Shown: positions 25,987 through 37,001, counted from the first letter of the stretch. The stretch: DNA of 64,000 nucleotides from Polyangium sp. 6x1 (GCF_029946515.1 NZ_JARZHH010000018.1:62001-126000), one strand, 5' to 3'. Notes: generated by a model from the sequence alone, not told the origin. Numbers and translations: made by a program.

Positions 25987-27156
25987 ATGGATTCGGCTTG
26001 GTTCCAGCATTGCCCGGGTATGCTCGTGGCCACGAGCCCGGATGGTGCGATTCGTGGCTTCAATTCCGAAGCCGAGCATGTCCTCGGCGCCGAGCGCGTG
26101 CGAGGCGGCTCCTTGTTCGAGTCCCTTCACCTCGATCACAGAGACACGGTCGCGTCGGCGTGGGCGAAGATGAATGAGGGCGAAGCCTTTGGCGCCCTCT
26201 GCCAAATGCGTGACGTCGAGGGTGTTTTTCGCACGTTTTCGTTGCATGCGCGGCGTTCGCCGGGCGCGGCCGAGATCTACGTCACGATCGTCCCGATGCC
26301 GAGCCTCTCCTCGGGCCGGCTCGTCGTGCCCCCCGCCGAGGACGTCGCGCTTCTGCCACCGACCGCGCCCGAGCGTGTTCTCCGCGGGATCCTCGATAAC
26401 GTCGATATCTCGGTGTACGTGATCGACCAGCAGGGCACGTATTTCGTTCACGATGGCAAAGGGTGCAGGGCCGGCGGCTTCGAGCCCGGGATGCTCATCG
26501 GGCAGAATCTCCTCGAGCTTTACAAGGACGTGCCGGATGGCCTGACGCACATCCGTCGCGCGCTCGCGGGGGAGCACGGCCACGTGACGAGCGAGGCCCA
26601 CGACGTCCTGTGGGAGAGCTGGTTCATCCCGATTCGCGACGCGGCGGGGGAGGTCACGCACATGCTCGGCCTGACGCTCGCCAAGAACGACGTGCGGAAA
26701 GCAATGGTCGAGCTCCGGACGAAGATGGAGCTCATCGAGCGGCAAGAAGAGGTCATCCGGAACCTGGAGACGCCGGTGATCCAGGTCTGGGAGAAGGTCG
26801 TCACGCTCCCGATGATGGGCGTCGTCGATAGCAAGCGCGTGGCGCGCGTCATGGACGATCTGCTCTCGTCGGTGGTGCGCACGTCGGCGCGGTTCGCGAT
26901 CCTCGATCTGACCGGCGTCGATATGGTCGACACGATGACGGCGAGCCACCTCTTCAGCCTCATTCGCGCGATCCGGTTGCTCGGCGCGGAGGGGATCGTC
27001 ACGGGGATCCGGCCGACCGTGGCGCAGACGATGGTGACGCTCGGGCTCGATATGTCGTGCCTGACGACGTGCGCGAACCTGCGCGAAGGGCTCCGGCTCT
27101 GCATTCGCCGGATGGCGGAGGAGAATCGCGTCCGGAAGGACGAAGCGGCTCAGTAG
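25987..27156 (+). CDS. PAS-PAS-STAS protein, RsbR/stressosome type
   Basis: About 389 residues. Two PAS sensor domains (about 5-110 and 125-235, the second with GILDNVDISVYVIDQQGTYFVHDG), a short coiled linker (ELRTKMELIERQEEVIRNLE) and a C-terminal STAS domain from ETPVIQVWEKVVTLP onward. STAS proteins of the RsbR group build stressosomes and are phosphorylated by an RsbT-type kinase; the block MVDTMTASHL holds the usual Thr positions. Its sensor input (gas, redox or ligand) is unknown. No rsbS or rsbT is adjacent. The ATG was chosen over an upstream TTG because TGGAGAC lies just before it. It overlaps the convergent gene by 7 bases. Confidence 0.88.
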   Translation: MDSAWFQHCPGMLVATSPDGAIRGFNSEAEHVLGAERVRGGSLFESLHLDHRDTVASAWAKMNEGEAFGALCQMRDVEGVFRTFSLHARRSPGAAEIYVTIVPMPSLSSGRLVVPPAEDVALLPPTAPERVLRGILDNVDISVYVIDQQGTYFVHDGKGCRAGGFEPGMLIGQNLLELYKDVPDGLTHIRRALAGEHGHVTSEAHDVLWESWFIPIRDAAGEVTHMLGLTLAKNDVRKAMVELRTKMELIERQEEVIRNLETPVIQVWEKVVTLPMMGVVDSKRVARVMDDLLSSVVRTSARFAILDLTGVDMVDTMTASHLFSLIRAIRLLGAEGIVTGIRPTVAQTMVTLGLDMSCLTTCANLREGLRLCIRRMAEENRVRKDEAAQ

Positions 27157-28169
27157 CCGACCATGTCCTCCTGCCGCGGGAGGTTCTCCACCTCGCGCGG
27201 GCCCGCCGCGAGCAAGGCGCGCCCGCGGCGGAGCGCGAGGTGGCAATCACGCACCGTGGTGCAATCGCGGATCCATTCGACGATCTTCGAGCGGCGCGCC
27301 ACGGCCTCGACGTCGAAGGCGAAGACCATGGCCATGAGCGGCCAGACGAAGAAGCGGCCGGGGCTCACGCGGCTCCGAAGCGCCGGCGGGACGTTCTCAC
27401 CGCCGAAATGGCCCTCGGCCGCCGAGAGGATGAATCCGGTGAGCGCCGAGCGGAACGTCTGGTTCGCATAGACGTGCTCGACGCAGCGCTTGTAGAAGAG
27501 AAACCCCGGGCTCGTCGGTTCGAGGCTCACGGCGCCGAGGAAGCCGCCGGCCTCGGTGAGCTCGGCGATGGCGCGCAGGCTCGCGGCGTCCGAGACGCCA
27601 TTGAAGCGGTCGGCGCCGAGGCCGATCGAGCAGAGCAGCTTGAGCTTCACGCCTTCGAGCGAGGCCACGGCGGCGATGGAGACCGCGTCCTCGATCGGAT
27701 CGCCGAGCCCCTCCTCGTCGCCGCGCATCAGCGAATCGGATCCCCCGTCGACGAGGATCACGGCGTCGACGGCGTGGCGCTGGACGAGATCGGCGTAGAA
27801 CGCGCGGAGGGCGGGCGCGGTGAAGGCCCGCGCGTAATAGGCGTAGACGAAATGGGGGGCGTTCCCGGGGCGCTCCTTGTCGAGGAAGCTCGCGAGGTGC
27901 ACCTCGGGGCCGTAATCGGGCGGGGGGCTCGCATGCGCGAGGACCTGCTTGACGACGGCGCCCGTCTCGGCCGTGTAGACGACGGCCGCGTCGTCGATGC
28001 GCTCGGGCTCCCCGAACGAATAACTGCCGACGATCACGCGCTTGCCGAGGCGCTCGAGCTCGGGCAGGAGAATCGTCCCTTGCAAGAAATCGAAGCCTCC
28101 GCCGCAGCCGCAGAGGAGGACGGTCTCGATGGAAGGATCGGCGAGCCGCGCGAGGAAGGTCGGGAGCAT
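27150..28169 (-). CDS. DUF1152-like protein
   Basis: 339 residues, cytoplasmic. It opens with a nucleotide-style Gly-rich loop (TVLLCGCGGGFDFLQG), contains VDAVILVDGGSDSLMRGDE and CSIGLGADRF, and in length and order fits the DUF1152 family, whose biochemical role is not known. The Asp/Gly-rich loops suggest phosphate or metal binding. It is convergent with the PAS-STAS gene (7-base overlap) and is followed at a distance by sdhB on the same strand. Confidence 0.78.
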   Translation of the reverse strand: MLPTFLARLADPSIETVLLCGCGGGFDFLQGTILLPELERLGKRVIVGSYSFGEPERIDDAAVVYTAETGAVVKQVLAHASPPPDYGPEVHLASFLDKERPGNAPHFVYAYYARAFTAPALRAFYADLVQRHAVDAVILVDGGSDSLMRGDEEGLGDPIEDAVSIAAVASLEGVKLKLLCSIGLGADRFNGVSDAASLRAIAELTEAGGFLGAVSLEPTSPGFLFYKRCVEHVYANQTFRSALTGFILSAAEGHFGGENVPPALRSRVSPGRFFVWPLMAMVFAFDVEAVARRSKIVEWIRDCTTVRDCHLALRRGRALLAAGPREVENLPRQEDMVGY

Positions 28170-28224
28170 GGCGCGGCGCCGAGGATACCACGGCGGCGGC
28201 CTCGGGCATCGACCGTTCGAAAGG

Positions 28225-29021
28225 TCAGCGGCGTCGTTTCGGCGTGCCGGGCTCGATGTGCCTCGGCTGCGCGCGCCCCTCGCCGGAGAGTCGGGCCGCG
28301 AGGTAGTCGTGGTTCATTTGCGTGATGACCTGGAGCGGGATGCTCTTCGGGCACGCGGTCTCGCATTCCCCGGCGAACGTGCAATGGCCGAAGGCCTCCG
28401 CCGCCGCGGCCTGGACCATGCGGAGCGCGCGCCGCGCGCGCTCGGGCTCGCCCTCGGGGAGCTTGCCGAGGTGCGTGATCTTCGCGCCCGTGAAGAGCGC
28501 GGCCGAGGCATTCGGGCAAGCCGCGACGCAGGCCCCGCACGCGATGCATGCGGCCGCATCCATCGCCTCCTCGGCGCGGTCCTTGCGGATCGTCGAGGTG
28601 TTCGCCTCCGGCGCATTGCCGGTGTTGACGGAGACGTAGCCCCCGGCGGCGATGATCCGATCGAGCGCGCTCCGGTTGATGACGAGGTCCTTGATGAGCG
28701 GAAAGGCCTTCGCGCGAAAAGGTTCGAGGAAGAGCGTATCTCCGTCGCGGAAGCTCCGGAGATAGACCTGGCACGTGGCCGCGCCCTGGAGCGGGCCGTG
28801 CGCGAGGCCGTTGACCATGAATCCACAGGTGCCGCAGATGCCCTCACGGCAATCGCTGTCGAAGGCGATCGGCTCCTCGCCCTTCTGCACGAGGCCCTCG
28901 TTGACGACGTCGAGCAGCTCGAGGAGCGACATGTCGGGCGAGGCCTGCGTGCTCTCGTAGCGGACGAACCGGCCCGGTTCCCCGGGACCCCGCTGGCGCC
29001 AGACCTCGAGCGCAATCCGCA

Positions 29022-29022
<1 letters not shown>
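28225..29022 (-). CDS. sdhB: succinate dehydrogenase iron-sulfur subunit
   Basis: 265 residues carrying three Fe-S clusters that pass electrons from the flavoprotein to the membrane quinone site. The [2Fe-2S] ligands are Cys58, Cys63, Cys66 (DCREGICGTC) and Cys84. The ferredoxin-like half has CIACGACVAACP (Cys159, 162, 165, 169) and a second group at Cys214, Cys220 and Cys224. The start ATG shares its A with the TGA of sdhA (TGATG), so translation is coupled. It is the last gene of sdhC-sdhA-sdhB. The same frame stays open far upstream, but that part is a shadow of sdhA. Confidence 0.96.
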
Positions 29023-30932
<1,910 letters not shown>

Positions 30933-30944
30933 GGATGCCTCCCC

Positions 30945-31613
30945 CTAGCGCCCTCGCGTGAGCGCGAGCGCGAGCGCGGTGATCGGAATGGCGGCGAGGC
31001 CCACGGCGACGATCAGCGCGAGGGCGACGGAGAGCCGCCGGAGCGCGCGCAGCCGCTCACGCCGCAGGGTGAGGCCGAGCGATTGCGTCATCGCGAGCGC
31101 GCCGTGCGACACGTGCAAGCCGAGCGCGATCATGCTGACCACGTAGATCACGGTGGGCACGACCGAGGAAAACGCGACCGAGACATTCGAATAGACGCGG
31201 CCCGGGGCGTACGCCGGGTGGAAGAGGCCGAGGGTCAAATGGAGGACGTGGTAGACGACGAACCCGAGGAGGACGAGGCCGGTCCAGAGCATCGTGCGCG
31301 CGCCGAGGCTGCTCGCGGCGCGCTCGTAGCGGCCATAGGAGATCGGGCGGGCGACCTGCCGGCGCATGGAGAGGTCGAGCGCGAGGACCACGTGAATGCA
31401 GAACGACGCGAAGAGGACGGCGCGGGCCGACCAGAGCACGCCGGCATTTCGGTGAAGGAGCGCGCCGTAGGCGTCGAGCGCCTCGGGGCCCGCGAAATAA
31501 AGCAGGTTGCCCGCGAGGTGCAGGACGACGTAGGCCGTGAGCACGACGCCGGTCGTCGCCATGAGCGCCTTTTTCGTGACGCTCGTCGCCCCGAGTTCCA
31601 CGCTCGTCGCCAT
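30945..31613 (-). CDS. sdhC: succinate dehydrogenase cytochrome b558-type subunit
   Basis: 222 residues with five transmembrane helices, the diheme b558 anchor that binds quinone. Candidate heme-ligand histidines lie in VVLHLAGN, IHVVLAL, YHVLHLTLG and LHVSHG, the pattern of the Bacillus/Wolinella type. There is no separate sdhD, consistent with this class. It is the first gene of the sdh operon; its start lies 33 bases from the stop of an upstream lipoprotein gene on the same strand, so a promoter may lie in that lipoprotein gene. Confidence 0.93.
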   Translation of the reverse strand: MATSVELGATSVTKKALMATTGVVLTAYVVLHLAGNLLYFAGPEALDAYGALLHRNAGVLWSARAVLFASFCIHVVLALDLSMRRQVARPISYGRYERAASSLGARTMLWTGLVLLGFVVYHVLHLTLGLFHPAYAPGRVYSNVSVAFSSVVPTVIYVVSMIALGLHVSHGALAMTQSLGLTLRRERLRALRRLSVALALIVAVGLAAIPITALALALTRGR

Positions 31614-31646
31614 CGCGGGCCCTCCTCCCTGTACGATCCGGATCCC

Positions 31647-32330
31647 TCAGCGGTGGGGATAGCCGTAATAATAGACGCGCGGCTGCGCCGGGGCTCGCTG
31701 CTGGATGATCACCGAGCGCGGATAAAAGAACGGGTCGTACCACCAGTACGGAGACGCCCCGCCCCCCCAGCCGTAGCCATACCCATAGGCCATCGTGGGC
31801 GGGGGAGGCTCGATGCGGCGACGCTCGAACGGGGTCCGCTGGGTGACGACACGACCGTCGGTGTGCACCCGCCAGACGAGGTCGAATTGCGGCAGATCGC
31901 TGGCGCCCCGGAGCGACTCCGGGAGCGGGAAATAAGCGTCGATCGTCGTCGATCCGCCGCGCGGGACCACGACGACGGGCATCCCCGCGTCGGTCGCATT
32001 CGCGAATGCAGGCGTGGCCTCGCCCTCCACGCCCGCGAAATTCACCCGGAGCTCGCGCGTGTCGACGGCCCAGGCCTCGGCGCCGTCCTCGTTCGCCACG
32101 ACGAGGCGGACGTGCAGCGAGCGGACCGGTTCGTCGTCCTCGGACAGGCGCACGTCCGTCACGCCAAACGAGCTCACCCGCACGTCACCCTTGCCCGAGC
32201 CCGGCGGGACGACGTACCGCGCCGCCGGATACCCCGATACCGACGCGTTGGCTTGCTCGGCGGGCTGATAATAATACGAGGCGCCGCATCCAGTCACGGC
32301 GAGCGCGAGGGCGAGGAGCAATCGGCGCAT
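31647..32330 (-). CDS. lipoprotein with Tyr/Gly-rich tail
   Basis: About 227 residues. The signal MRRLLLALALAVTGC gives lipobox Cys15. A beta-rich domain (about 55-165) resembles DUF4352-like immunoglobulin folds in overall pattern. The tail is rich in Tyr, Gly, Pro and Trp (MAYGYGYGWGGG, then YYYGYPHR). Its role is unknown; it is likely held in the outer membrane. The ATG giving the clean signal peptide was preferred to one six codons earlier. It is divergent from hsp20 across about 180 bases and upstream of sdhC on the same strand. Confidence 0.72.
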   Translation of the reverse strand: MRRLLLALALAVTGCGASYYYQPAEQANASVSGYPAARYVVPPGSGKGDVRVSSFGVTDVRLSEDDEPVRSLHVRLVVANEDGAEAWAVDTRELRVNFAGVEGEATPAFANATDAGMPVVVVPRGGSTTIDAYFPLPESLRGASDLPQFDLVWRVHTDGRVVTQRTPFERRRIEPPPPTMAYGYGYGWGGGASPYWWYDPFFYPRSVIIQQRAPAQPRVYYYGYPHR

Positions 32331-32509
32331 GTCGCTCGATTCGTGCAACCTTCATGCGCAAGGGGAGCGCGACCGTCCTTCCAGGACGCCCGCTCGCGGC
32401 CCATCGAAGCGGACGCGGCCTTGGCACTGTGCAATCGTCACCGTGCCCGGTCCGCGCACGGAACGTGCATGGAGCGCGCGCAAATCCATCGAAAGAGGAG
32501 GGGAACATC

Positions 32510-33280
32510 ATGGCTGGATTCATGCGCAGACGAGAAGGCCGAGAAGGGCAGCAGGGGCCATCCCGCGAGATGACACAGGCAGGAGCCCGCGAGCCGTGGC
32601 GCGAGCAGCGGCTCGCGACCGCCGACCCGTTCCGCTCGCTCGGCTCAACGGATCCATTCCGGCGCATGCGCGAGATGCTCGCGTGGGATCCGTTCGCCGA
32701 AATGGAATCTTTCCTGCCGCAAGGCCGGGCCTTCGTGCCCGACATGGAGGTACGCGAGACCCGCGACGGATACATGATCCGCGCGGATCTGCCCGGCATG
32801 AAGGAGGACGACGTCTCGATCGACGTCTCCGCCCGTCGGCTCACGATCAGCGGCAAGCGCGAGGAGGAGCAACGCGACGAGGGCGAGCGGTTCTGGGCCT
32901 ACGAGCGCTCGTACGGGAGTTTTACCCGCTCCTTCACGCTGCCCGAGGGGATCGATCCGGACCGGATCGACGCGAATCTGTCGAACGGCGTGCTCGAGGT
33001 GCACATCCCGAAATCGAAGGCAGAGGAGCCGAAGCGCATCAACGTGAAGCGCGGGGAAGGCCGCGCCGAGGAGCAAGGCGCGCAATCGAGCGTGCGTCCG
33101 CAGACCACGGCGAGCGGCGCGTCGGGCACGGGCGCGAGCACGACCACGGCGCAATCGTCCGCGGCAGGCGCGGCGGGCGGGGGTTCGGCGGGGACGCACG
33201 GGACCTCGCAGGCCACGACGGGCGCGGGGAGCAGCGAGCAAGGCACGACGCAGGGCGGGTCTCGGGAGAAGGCGGCCTGA
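32510..33280 (+). CDS. Hsp20-family small heat-shock protein with low-complexity tail
   Basis: 256 residues; typical bacterial Hsp20 is about 150. The alpha-crystallin domain (about 78-180) contains ADLPGMKEDDVSIDV and the closing NGVLEVHIPK. A disordered C-terminal extension of about 70 residues of Gly, Ala, Ser, Thr and Gln follows. Small Hsps form oligomers that hold unfolding proteins, and the C-terminal IXI-type contact normally follows the domain; here the long tail may modify assembly. GAGGAGGGG just before ATG fixes the start. No heat-shock operator such as CIRCE was recognised upstream. Confidence 0.92.
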   Translation: MAGFMRRREGREGQQGPSREMTQAGAREPWREQRLATADPFRSLGSTDPFRRMREMLAWDPFAEMESFLPQGRAFVPDMEVRETRDGYMIRADLPGMKEDDVSIDVSARRLTISGKREEEQRDEGERFWAYERSYGSFTRSFTLPEGIDPDRIDANLSNGVLEVHIPKSKAEEPKRINVKRGEGRAEEQGAQSSVRPQTTASGASGTGASTTTAQSSAAGAAGGGSAGTHGTSQATTGAGSSEQGTTQGGSREKAA

Positions 33281-33334
33281 CGTAGGAGCGGCCCGGATGG
33301 ACAAGGGCGCCGCGGCGCTGCTATCACTGGCCGC

Positions 33335-34237
33335 GTGCTGCCGTTCGCGGAGGTCGTGCTTTTCGCCGGGATTCAGGGCCTCGCCGAGGCGCTGCCGATC
33401 TCGCGCTCGGGGCACGACGCGGTTGCCCGTCTCTGGCTCGATCCGGGCCGGAGCGCCGCGGCGCTCGAGTCGATCCTGCACGTCGCGACGGCCTCCGCGT
33501 TGCTCGTCGGCGCCCGGCGGCACCTCGTCGGCGCGGTCTCCGAGGGGCTGCGGGCCGTCGCGCGTCCCTCGCTCTTCCGCTCGTCGCCGGGCGCGCACGA
33601 CGCCGCCGTGCTCGTGGTCGCGGCGGGCACGAGCCTGCTCGTGCGCGCGCTCGCGGCGCCGTTCGTCGAGCTCTGGAGCGGCGCGCCGATCGCCGTCGGC
33701 TTCGGGCTCGTCTGGACGGGGCTCCTCGTCGCCACGATGGCCCTCGCGCCGACCGGGCGCGTGGAGGCGCCGCCGCTCTCGCTCGCGGCGCTGCTCGGCG
33801 TCGTGCACGGGACGGGCGCGCTGCCGGGCGGCTCGGACGTGGGCGCGGCGCTCGTGATCGCCATGTGGATGGGCGTGAAGGCCGATCGGGCGCTCGAGCT
33901 GGCCCTCTCGCTCACGGGCGTCACGTTGCTCGCGTCGTTCGTCGCGGGCCTCGGCGCGTCGTCCCCGGCCACGGAGCTCGGCGCTTCGGCGATCGGCTTC
34001 GGCCTCGTCACGGCTTTCCTCGGCGCGACGGTCGCGATTGGCCTCGCGCGCAGCTTGCTCGAAAAACAGGCCCTCGCGCGGCTCGCGTTCTGGGTCCTCC
34101 CCTTGGGCTTCGCCACGGTCTCGTACGGCCGTTCGTTCGGCGGGGTCTCGGGGCGGGAGGGGCCGGCGCCCGTCGTGGTGGCCGCTATGTCCATGGATGA
34201 CAAACCATGCAATCCGCTCCTCCCGTCTACGCCTTGA
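33335..34237 (+). CDS. UppP/BacA-like membrane protein, degenerate
   Basis: 300 residues with about eight hydrophobic helices, related to undecaprenyl-pyrophosphate phosphatase, which recycles the lipid carrier for wall and polysaccharide synthesis. The first family block is recognisable (QGLAEALPISRSGH versus the usual QGLTEFLPVSSSGH, with the Glu kept). The second catalytic block, normally PGxSRSG, reads LPGGSDVGAAL, so the conserved Arg is missing. It may be inactive or act on another lipid phosphate. The start is GTG. The last 31 bases overlap manC, tying it to envelope-sugar synthesis. Confidence 0.8.
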   Translation: MLPFAEVVLFAGIQGLAEALPISRSGHDAVARLWLDPGRSAAALESILHVATASALLVGARRHLVGAVSEGLRAVARPSLFRSSPGAHDAAVLVVAAGTSLLVRALAAPFVELWSGAPIAVGFGLVWTGLLVATMALAPTGRVEAPPLSLAALLGVVHGTGALPGGSDVGAALVIAMWMGVKADRALELALSLTGVTLLASFVAGLGASSPATELGASAIGFGLVTAFLGATVAIGLARSLLEKQALARLAFWVLPLGFATVSYGRSFGGVSGREGPAPVVVAAMSMDDKPCNPLLPSTP

Positions 34238-35304
34238 TCCTCGCCGGCGGCGCCGGCACGCGTTTCTGGCCGGCCTCGCGCGCGGCGAAGCCGAAGCAGC
34301 TCCTGCCCCTCGTCGGGAGGACCCCGCTCATCCGGCAGACGGCCGAGCGCATCGCGCCTCTCGTCGACTGGGAGCGGCTGTTCGTGGCGACGGGCAAGCA
34401 CCTCGTGGAGCAGACGGCCGAGGCTTTGCCGGAGCTCTACGCCGAAAACACGCTCGTCGAGCCCGCCGCGCGGAACACGGCGCCTTGCATTGGTTGGGCG
34501 AGCTTTCACATTGCCCGGACGAACCCGGACGCGGTGCTGATGGTCCTGCCGAGTGATCACCACGTGCGCGACGTCGTGGGTTTTCGGCGCGCGCTGGAGC
34601 GCGCGGTGGCCTCGGCGGCGAGCGGGACGATCACGACGATCGGGATCAAGCCCACGCACCCGGAGACGGGGTATGGGTACATCGAGCTCGAAGGCGAGGC
34701 GCGCGGCGTGGAGGCGCTGCCGGCGAAGCGATTCGTCGAGAAGCCGGACGCCGCGCGGGCCGAGGCCTTCGTGGCCGGTGGCAAGCACCTCTGGAATGCG
34801 GGGATGTTCTTTTTCCGGGTGCGCGACATGGTGGACGCCATCCGCGCGTACATGCCCGCCCTCGCCGTGGGGCTCGAGGCGATCGATCGCGCCGCCGAGG
34901 AGGGCGAAGAGCAGGCCGCGCTCGAAAAGGTGTTCCCGACGTTGCCGTCGATCAGCATCGATCACGGCGTGATGGACCACGTCGACCATTTCGCGGTCGT
35001 CCCCGGCGATTTCGGCTGGAGCGACGTGGGGAGCTTTCAGACCGCGTTCGATCTCGCGGAGAAGGACGCGCAGCAGAATGCGGCGCCCCCGAGCGCGCTG
35101 TTCGTCGACGCGCGGCGGAACCTGGTGCTCGATCTGCGCACGGGGGCGGAGGATGGCAAACGCGTGATCGCGCTCGTCGGCGTGGAGGATCTCGTGGTGG
35201 TGGAGACCGACGACGCGCTGCTCGTGGTGCCGCGGACGCGGGCACAGGACGTGAAAGAGGTCGTCACGGCGCTCAAGGCGCGTGGACGAACCCGCCTCGT
35301 TTGA
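34207..35304 (+). CDS. manC: mannose-1-phosphate guanylyltransferase
   Basis: 365 residues. It makes GDP-mannose from mannose-1-phosphate and GTP for polysaccharides and glycolipids. The pyrophosphorylase loop GGAGTRFWPASRAAKPKQL is at about 14-32, and VLPSDHHV, TGYGYIE and the FVEKPD motif follow. The length fits the single-domain guanylyltransferase without the isomerase domain of the two-domain ManC/AlgA. The start lies inside the end of the UppP-like gene, suggesting a two-gene envelope operon. Confidence 0.93.
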   Translation: MQSAPPVYALILAGGAGTRFWPASRAAKPKQLLPLVGRTPLIRQTAERIAPLVDWERLFVATGKHLVEQTAEALPELYAENTLVEPAARNTAPCIGWASFHIARTNPDAVLMVLPSDHHVRDVVGFRRALERAVASAASGTITTIGIKPTHPETGYGYIELEGEARGVEALPAKRFVEKPDAARAEAFVAGGKHLWNAGMFFFRVRDMVDAIRAYMPALAVGLEAIDRAAEEGEEQAALEKVFPTLPSISIDHGVMDHVDHFAVVPGDFGWSDVGSFQTAFDLAEKDAQQNAAPPSALFVDARRNLVLDLRTGAEDGKRVIALVGVEDLVVVETDDALLVVPRTRAQDVKEVVTALKARGRTRLV

Positions 35305-35389
35305 TGGAGAATTCGTCCCCGCTCACGTGGGGACGGACGCACGCGAGGGGTGGACAGGCCGGTCGCGAAGTTGCATTCTCTCCCCGGCC

Positions 35390-35794
35390 ATGAAGGGACA
35401 CGCGCGCCACATCATGACGCATCACGCCGAGGCCGTCTCGCTCGGGACGCCGCTCGAGGAGATCGCACGGCTGCTCGTCGACGCGCGCGTCGGCGGCGTC
35501 CCGGTCGTCGACGAGCACGAGCGCGTGGTCGGTTTCGTGAGCGAGACGGATCTGATGGCGACGCTCTTGCAAGGGCAGACGCCCGGAGCCGCGGCGCGCG
35601 ACGTGATGAGCCACCCGCCGATCGTCGTGGACGAGTTCGCCACGACGGACGAGGTGATGACCATTCTCCGCACGGGGCAGATCCACCATTTGCCGGTGGT
35701 GCGGAGCGGACGGCTCGTCGGGATCATCACCCCGCTCGACGTGCTCAGGTATTTCGTGGAAAAAGTGATGCCGCCCGAGCCCGAAGTGGGCTGA
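35390..35794 (+). CDS. CBS-domain-pair protein
   Basis: 134 residues made of two CBS motifs (about 5-57 and 68-125), each with the usual VPVVD...GFVSETDL or LPVVRSGRLVGIITPLD pattern. CBS pairs bind adenosine nucleotides and act as energy or ligand sensors. Stand-alone copies regulate partner enzymes that are usually encoded elsewhere. The ATG at 35390 was chosen because the CBS fold begins at once, as in other stand-alone members. It is 85 bases downstream of manC. Confidence 0.88.
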   Translation: MKGHARHIMTHHAEAVSLGTPLEEIARLLVDARVGGVPVVDEHERVVGFVSETDLMATLLQGQTPGAAARDVMSHPPIVVDEFATTDEVMTILRTGQIHHLPVVRSGRLVGIITPLDVLRYFVEKVMPPEPEVG

Positions 35795-35796
35795 CG

Positions 35797-36438
35797 TCAG
35801 AGATTGAAGATCTCGGCGCAGCAGCTCGTTTCGATGCCACATCCGCTGTCTTCGGCGTTCATGCAGGTGCCGACGACCATGTCGCCCTTCGTGCACGTGC
35901 ACGTCGTCATTCCGCCGCCGGCGGGCGTATCGCAGCTCGTCGAATAAGGCTCGCCCTTGCAGGTCGAGCTGCAGCCGCAGCTCGACGCGCCATCCGGCCC
36001 GGCGCCTTCGAAGCATTCTGCATCGTCACAGCCGTTCGCCGTCTGGCACGCCTGCTCGGCCTCGGCCTCGTCGGCGCACTCGGGCGGGGGTTCGTCCGGA
36101 CAGGTCTTCAACGCGGGCGTATAACACGCCATGAGCGCGGCGGTCTCGTCCTGACACTCGGGACCGGCTTCTTCGAGGATATCCTCGCAGAACGTGGCGC
36201 AATCGCCGGGGGCCACCGGGCAGTTGTTGACCTCGGCGACGTGGCAGAAATCCATGCACGTCAGCAGGGGGTCGCCCATCGATCCGCCGTTGCCGCCAGC
36301 GCCGCCGCTGCCGCCGTTGCCGCCGGCGCCGCCCGAGCCGCCGGGCCCGTTATTCGTGACGTTACTGCCGCACGCGGCGAGGACCTGCGCAGCACCCAAA
36401 AGAAAAAGCCCAACCAAGGTAACGCGAAGCGTTTGCAT
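35797..36438 (-). CDS. Cys-rich lipoprotein with Gly-rich linker (paralogue 1)
   Basis: 213 residues. A signal (LFLLGAAQVLAAC) gives lipobox Cys23. A Gly/Asn/Ser linker of GGSGGAGG units follows, then about 150 residues with more than 20 cysteines in CxxxC, CxC and CC spacings, ending SCCAEIFNL. The pattern, including PAGGGMTTCTC near the end, recurs in the protein at 56488, so the two form a family. The cysteines suggest a disulfide-knotted, protease-resistant extracellular domain. Function is unknown. It is convergent with the CBS gene (2-base gap). Confidence 0.75.
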   Translation of the reverse strand: MQTLRVTLVGLFLLGAAQVLAACGSNVTNNGPGGSGGAGGNGGSGGAGGNGGSMGDPLLTCMDFCHVAEVNNCPVAPGDCATFCEDILEEAGPECQDETAALMACYTPALKTCPDEPPPECADEAEAEQACQTANGCDDAECFEGAGPDGASSCGCSSTCKGEPYSTSCDTPAGGGMTTCTCTKGDMVVGTCMNAEDSGCGIETSCCAEIFNL

Positions 36439-36490
36439 GGCGCGACCATAGCCGCTCCGCGCAGCTATGTCGAGGACGCATCCGTGCGCC

Positions 36491-36979
36491 TTATGCTCGC
36501 GTAATTGGCAAGTGCGCCGCGGGGAGCTCGTCGTAACGTTTCCCCGTGCGCGGGTGCGCCGCGTCGGGAGCGACGTCGAGCAGCGGGCGGAGCGCGAAGA
36601 CGCGGCCTTCGAGGCGCGGATGCGGGATTTCGAGGCCGGGTTCGTCGATGCATTCCCCCTCGATCCAGAGGATGTCGATGTCGATCGTGCGAGGCCCCCA
36701 GCGGACGGGATCCGGCCGGACACGGCCGAGCGCGCGCTCGATGGCCTGCGTTCGCGCGAGGACGTCACGCGCAGGCAAGGCCGTCGAGAGGAGGACGGCG
36801 CCATTCAAATAATCACCCTGAGGCGGGCCGCCCGCCGGAGGCGTGACATAGAGCGGCGAGCAGTCCACCACGACAAACCCCGGCGTGTCGCGCAGCTCGG
36901 CGACGGCGCGTTCGATCGTGGCGGCACGGTCGCCGAGGTTCGAGCCGAGGGCGAGGGCGATGCGCCGGGTGTGCTGCAT
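36491..36979 (-). CDS. folK: 6-hydroxymethyl-7,8-dihydropterin pyrophosphokinase
   Basis: About 162 residues, HPPK of folate synthesis, transferring pyrophosphate from ATP to the pterin. The opening ALGSNLGDR, the block VRWGPRTIDIDILW that binds ATP and magnesium, and the HPRLEGRVFALRPL motif are all intact. It was started at MQHTRR rather than 18 codons earlier because the earlier start would overlap the upstream gene and add residues outside the family fold. No folB or folP is adjacent. It is probably co-transcribed with the zinc-ribbon gene upstream. Confidence 0.92.
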   Translation of the reverse strand: MQHTRRIALALGSNLGDRAATIERAVAELRDTPGFVVVDCSPLYVTPPAGGPPQGDYLNGAVLLSTALPARDVLARTQAIERALGRVRPDPVRWGPRTIDIDILWIEGECIDEPGLEIPHPRLEGRVFALRPLLDVAPDAAHPRTGKRYDELPAAHLPITRA

Positions 36980-37001
36980 GCGTGTCGTGTAGGGCGCGCG
37001 C

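Noticed and set aside
32331-32509. CIRCE-like or sigma-54 promoter upstream of hsp20
   Set aside because: A TTGGCAC sequence and a loose GGCAC/GTGCC repeat are present, but spacing and arms do not fit CIRCE or the GG-N10-GC rule.
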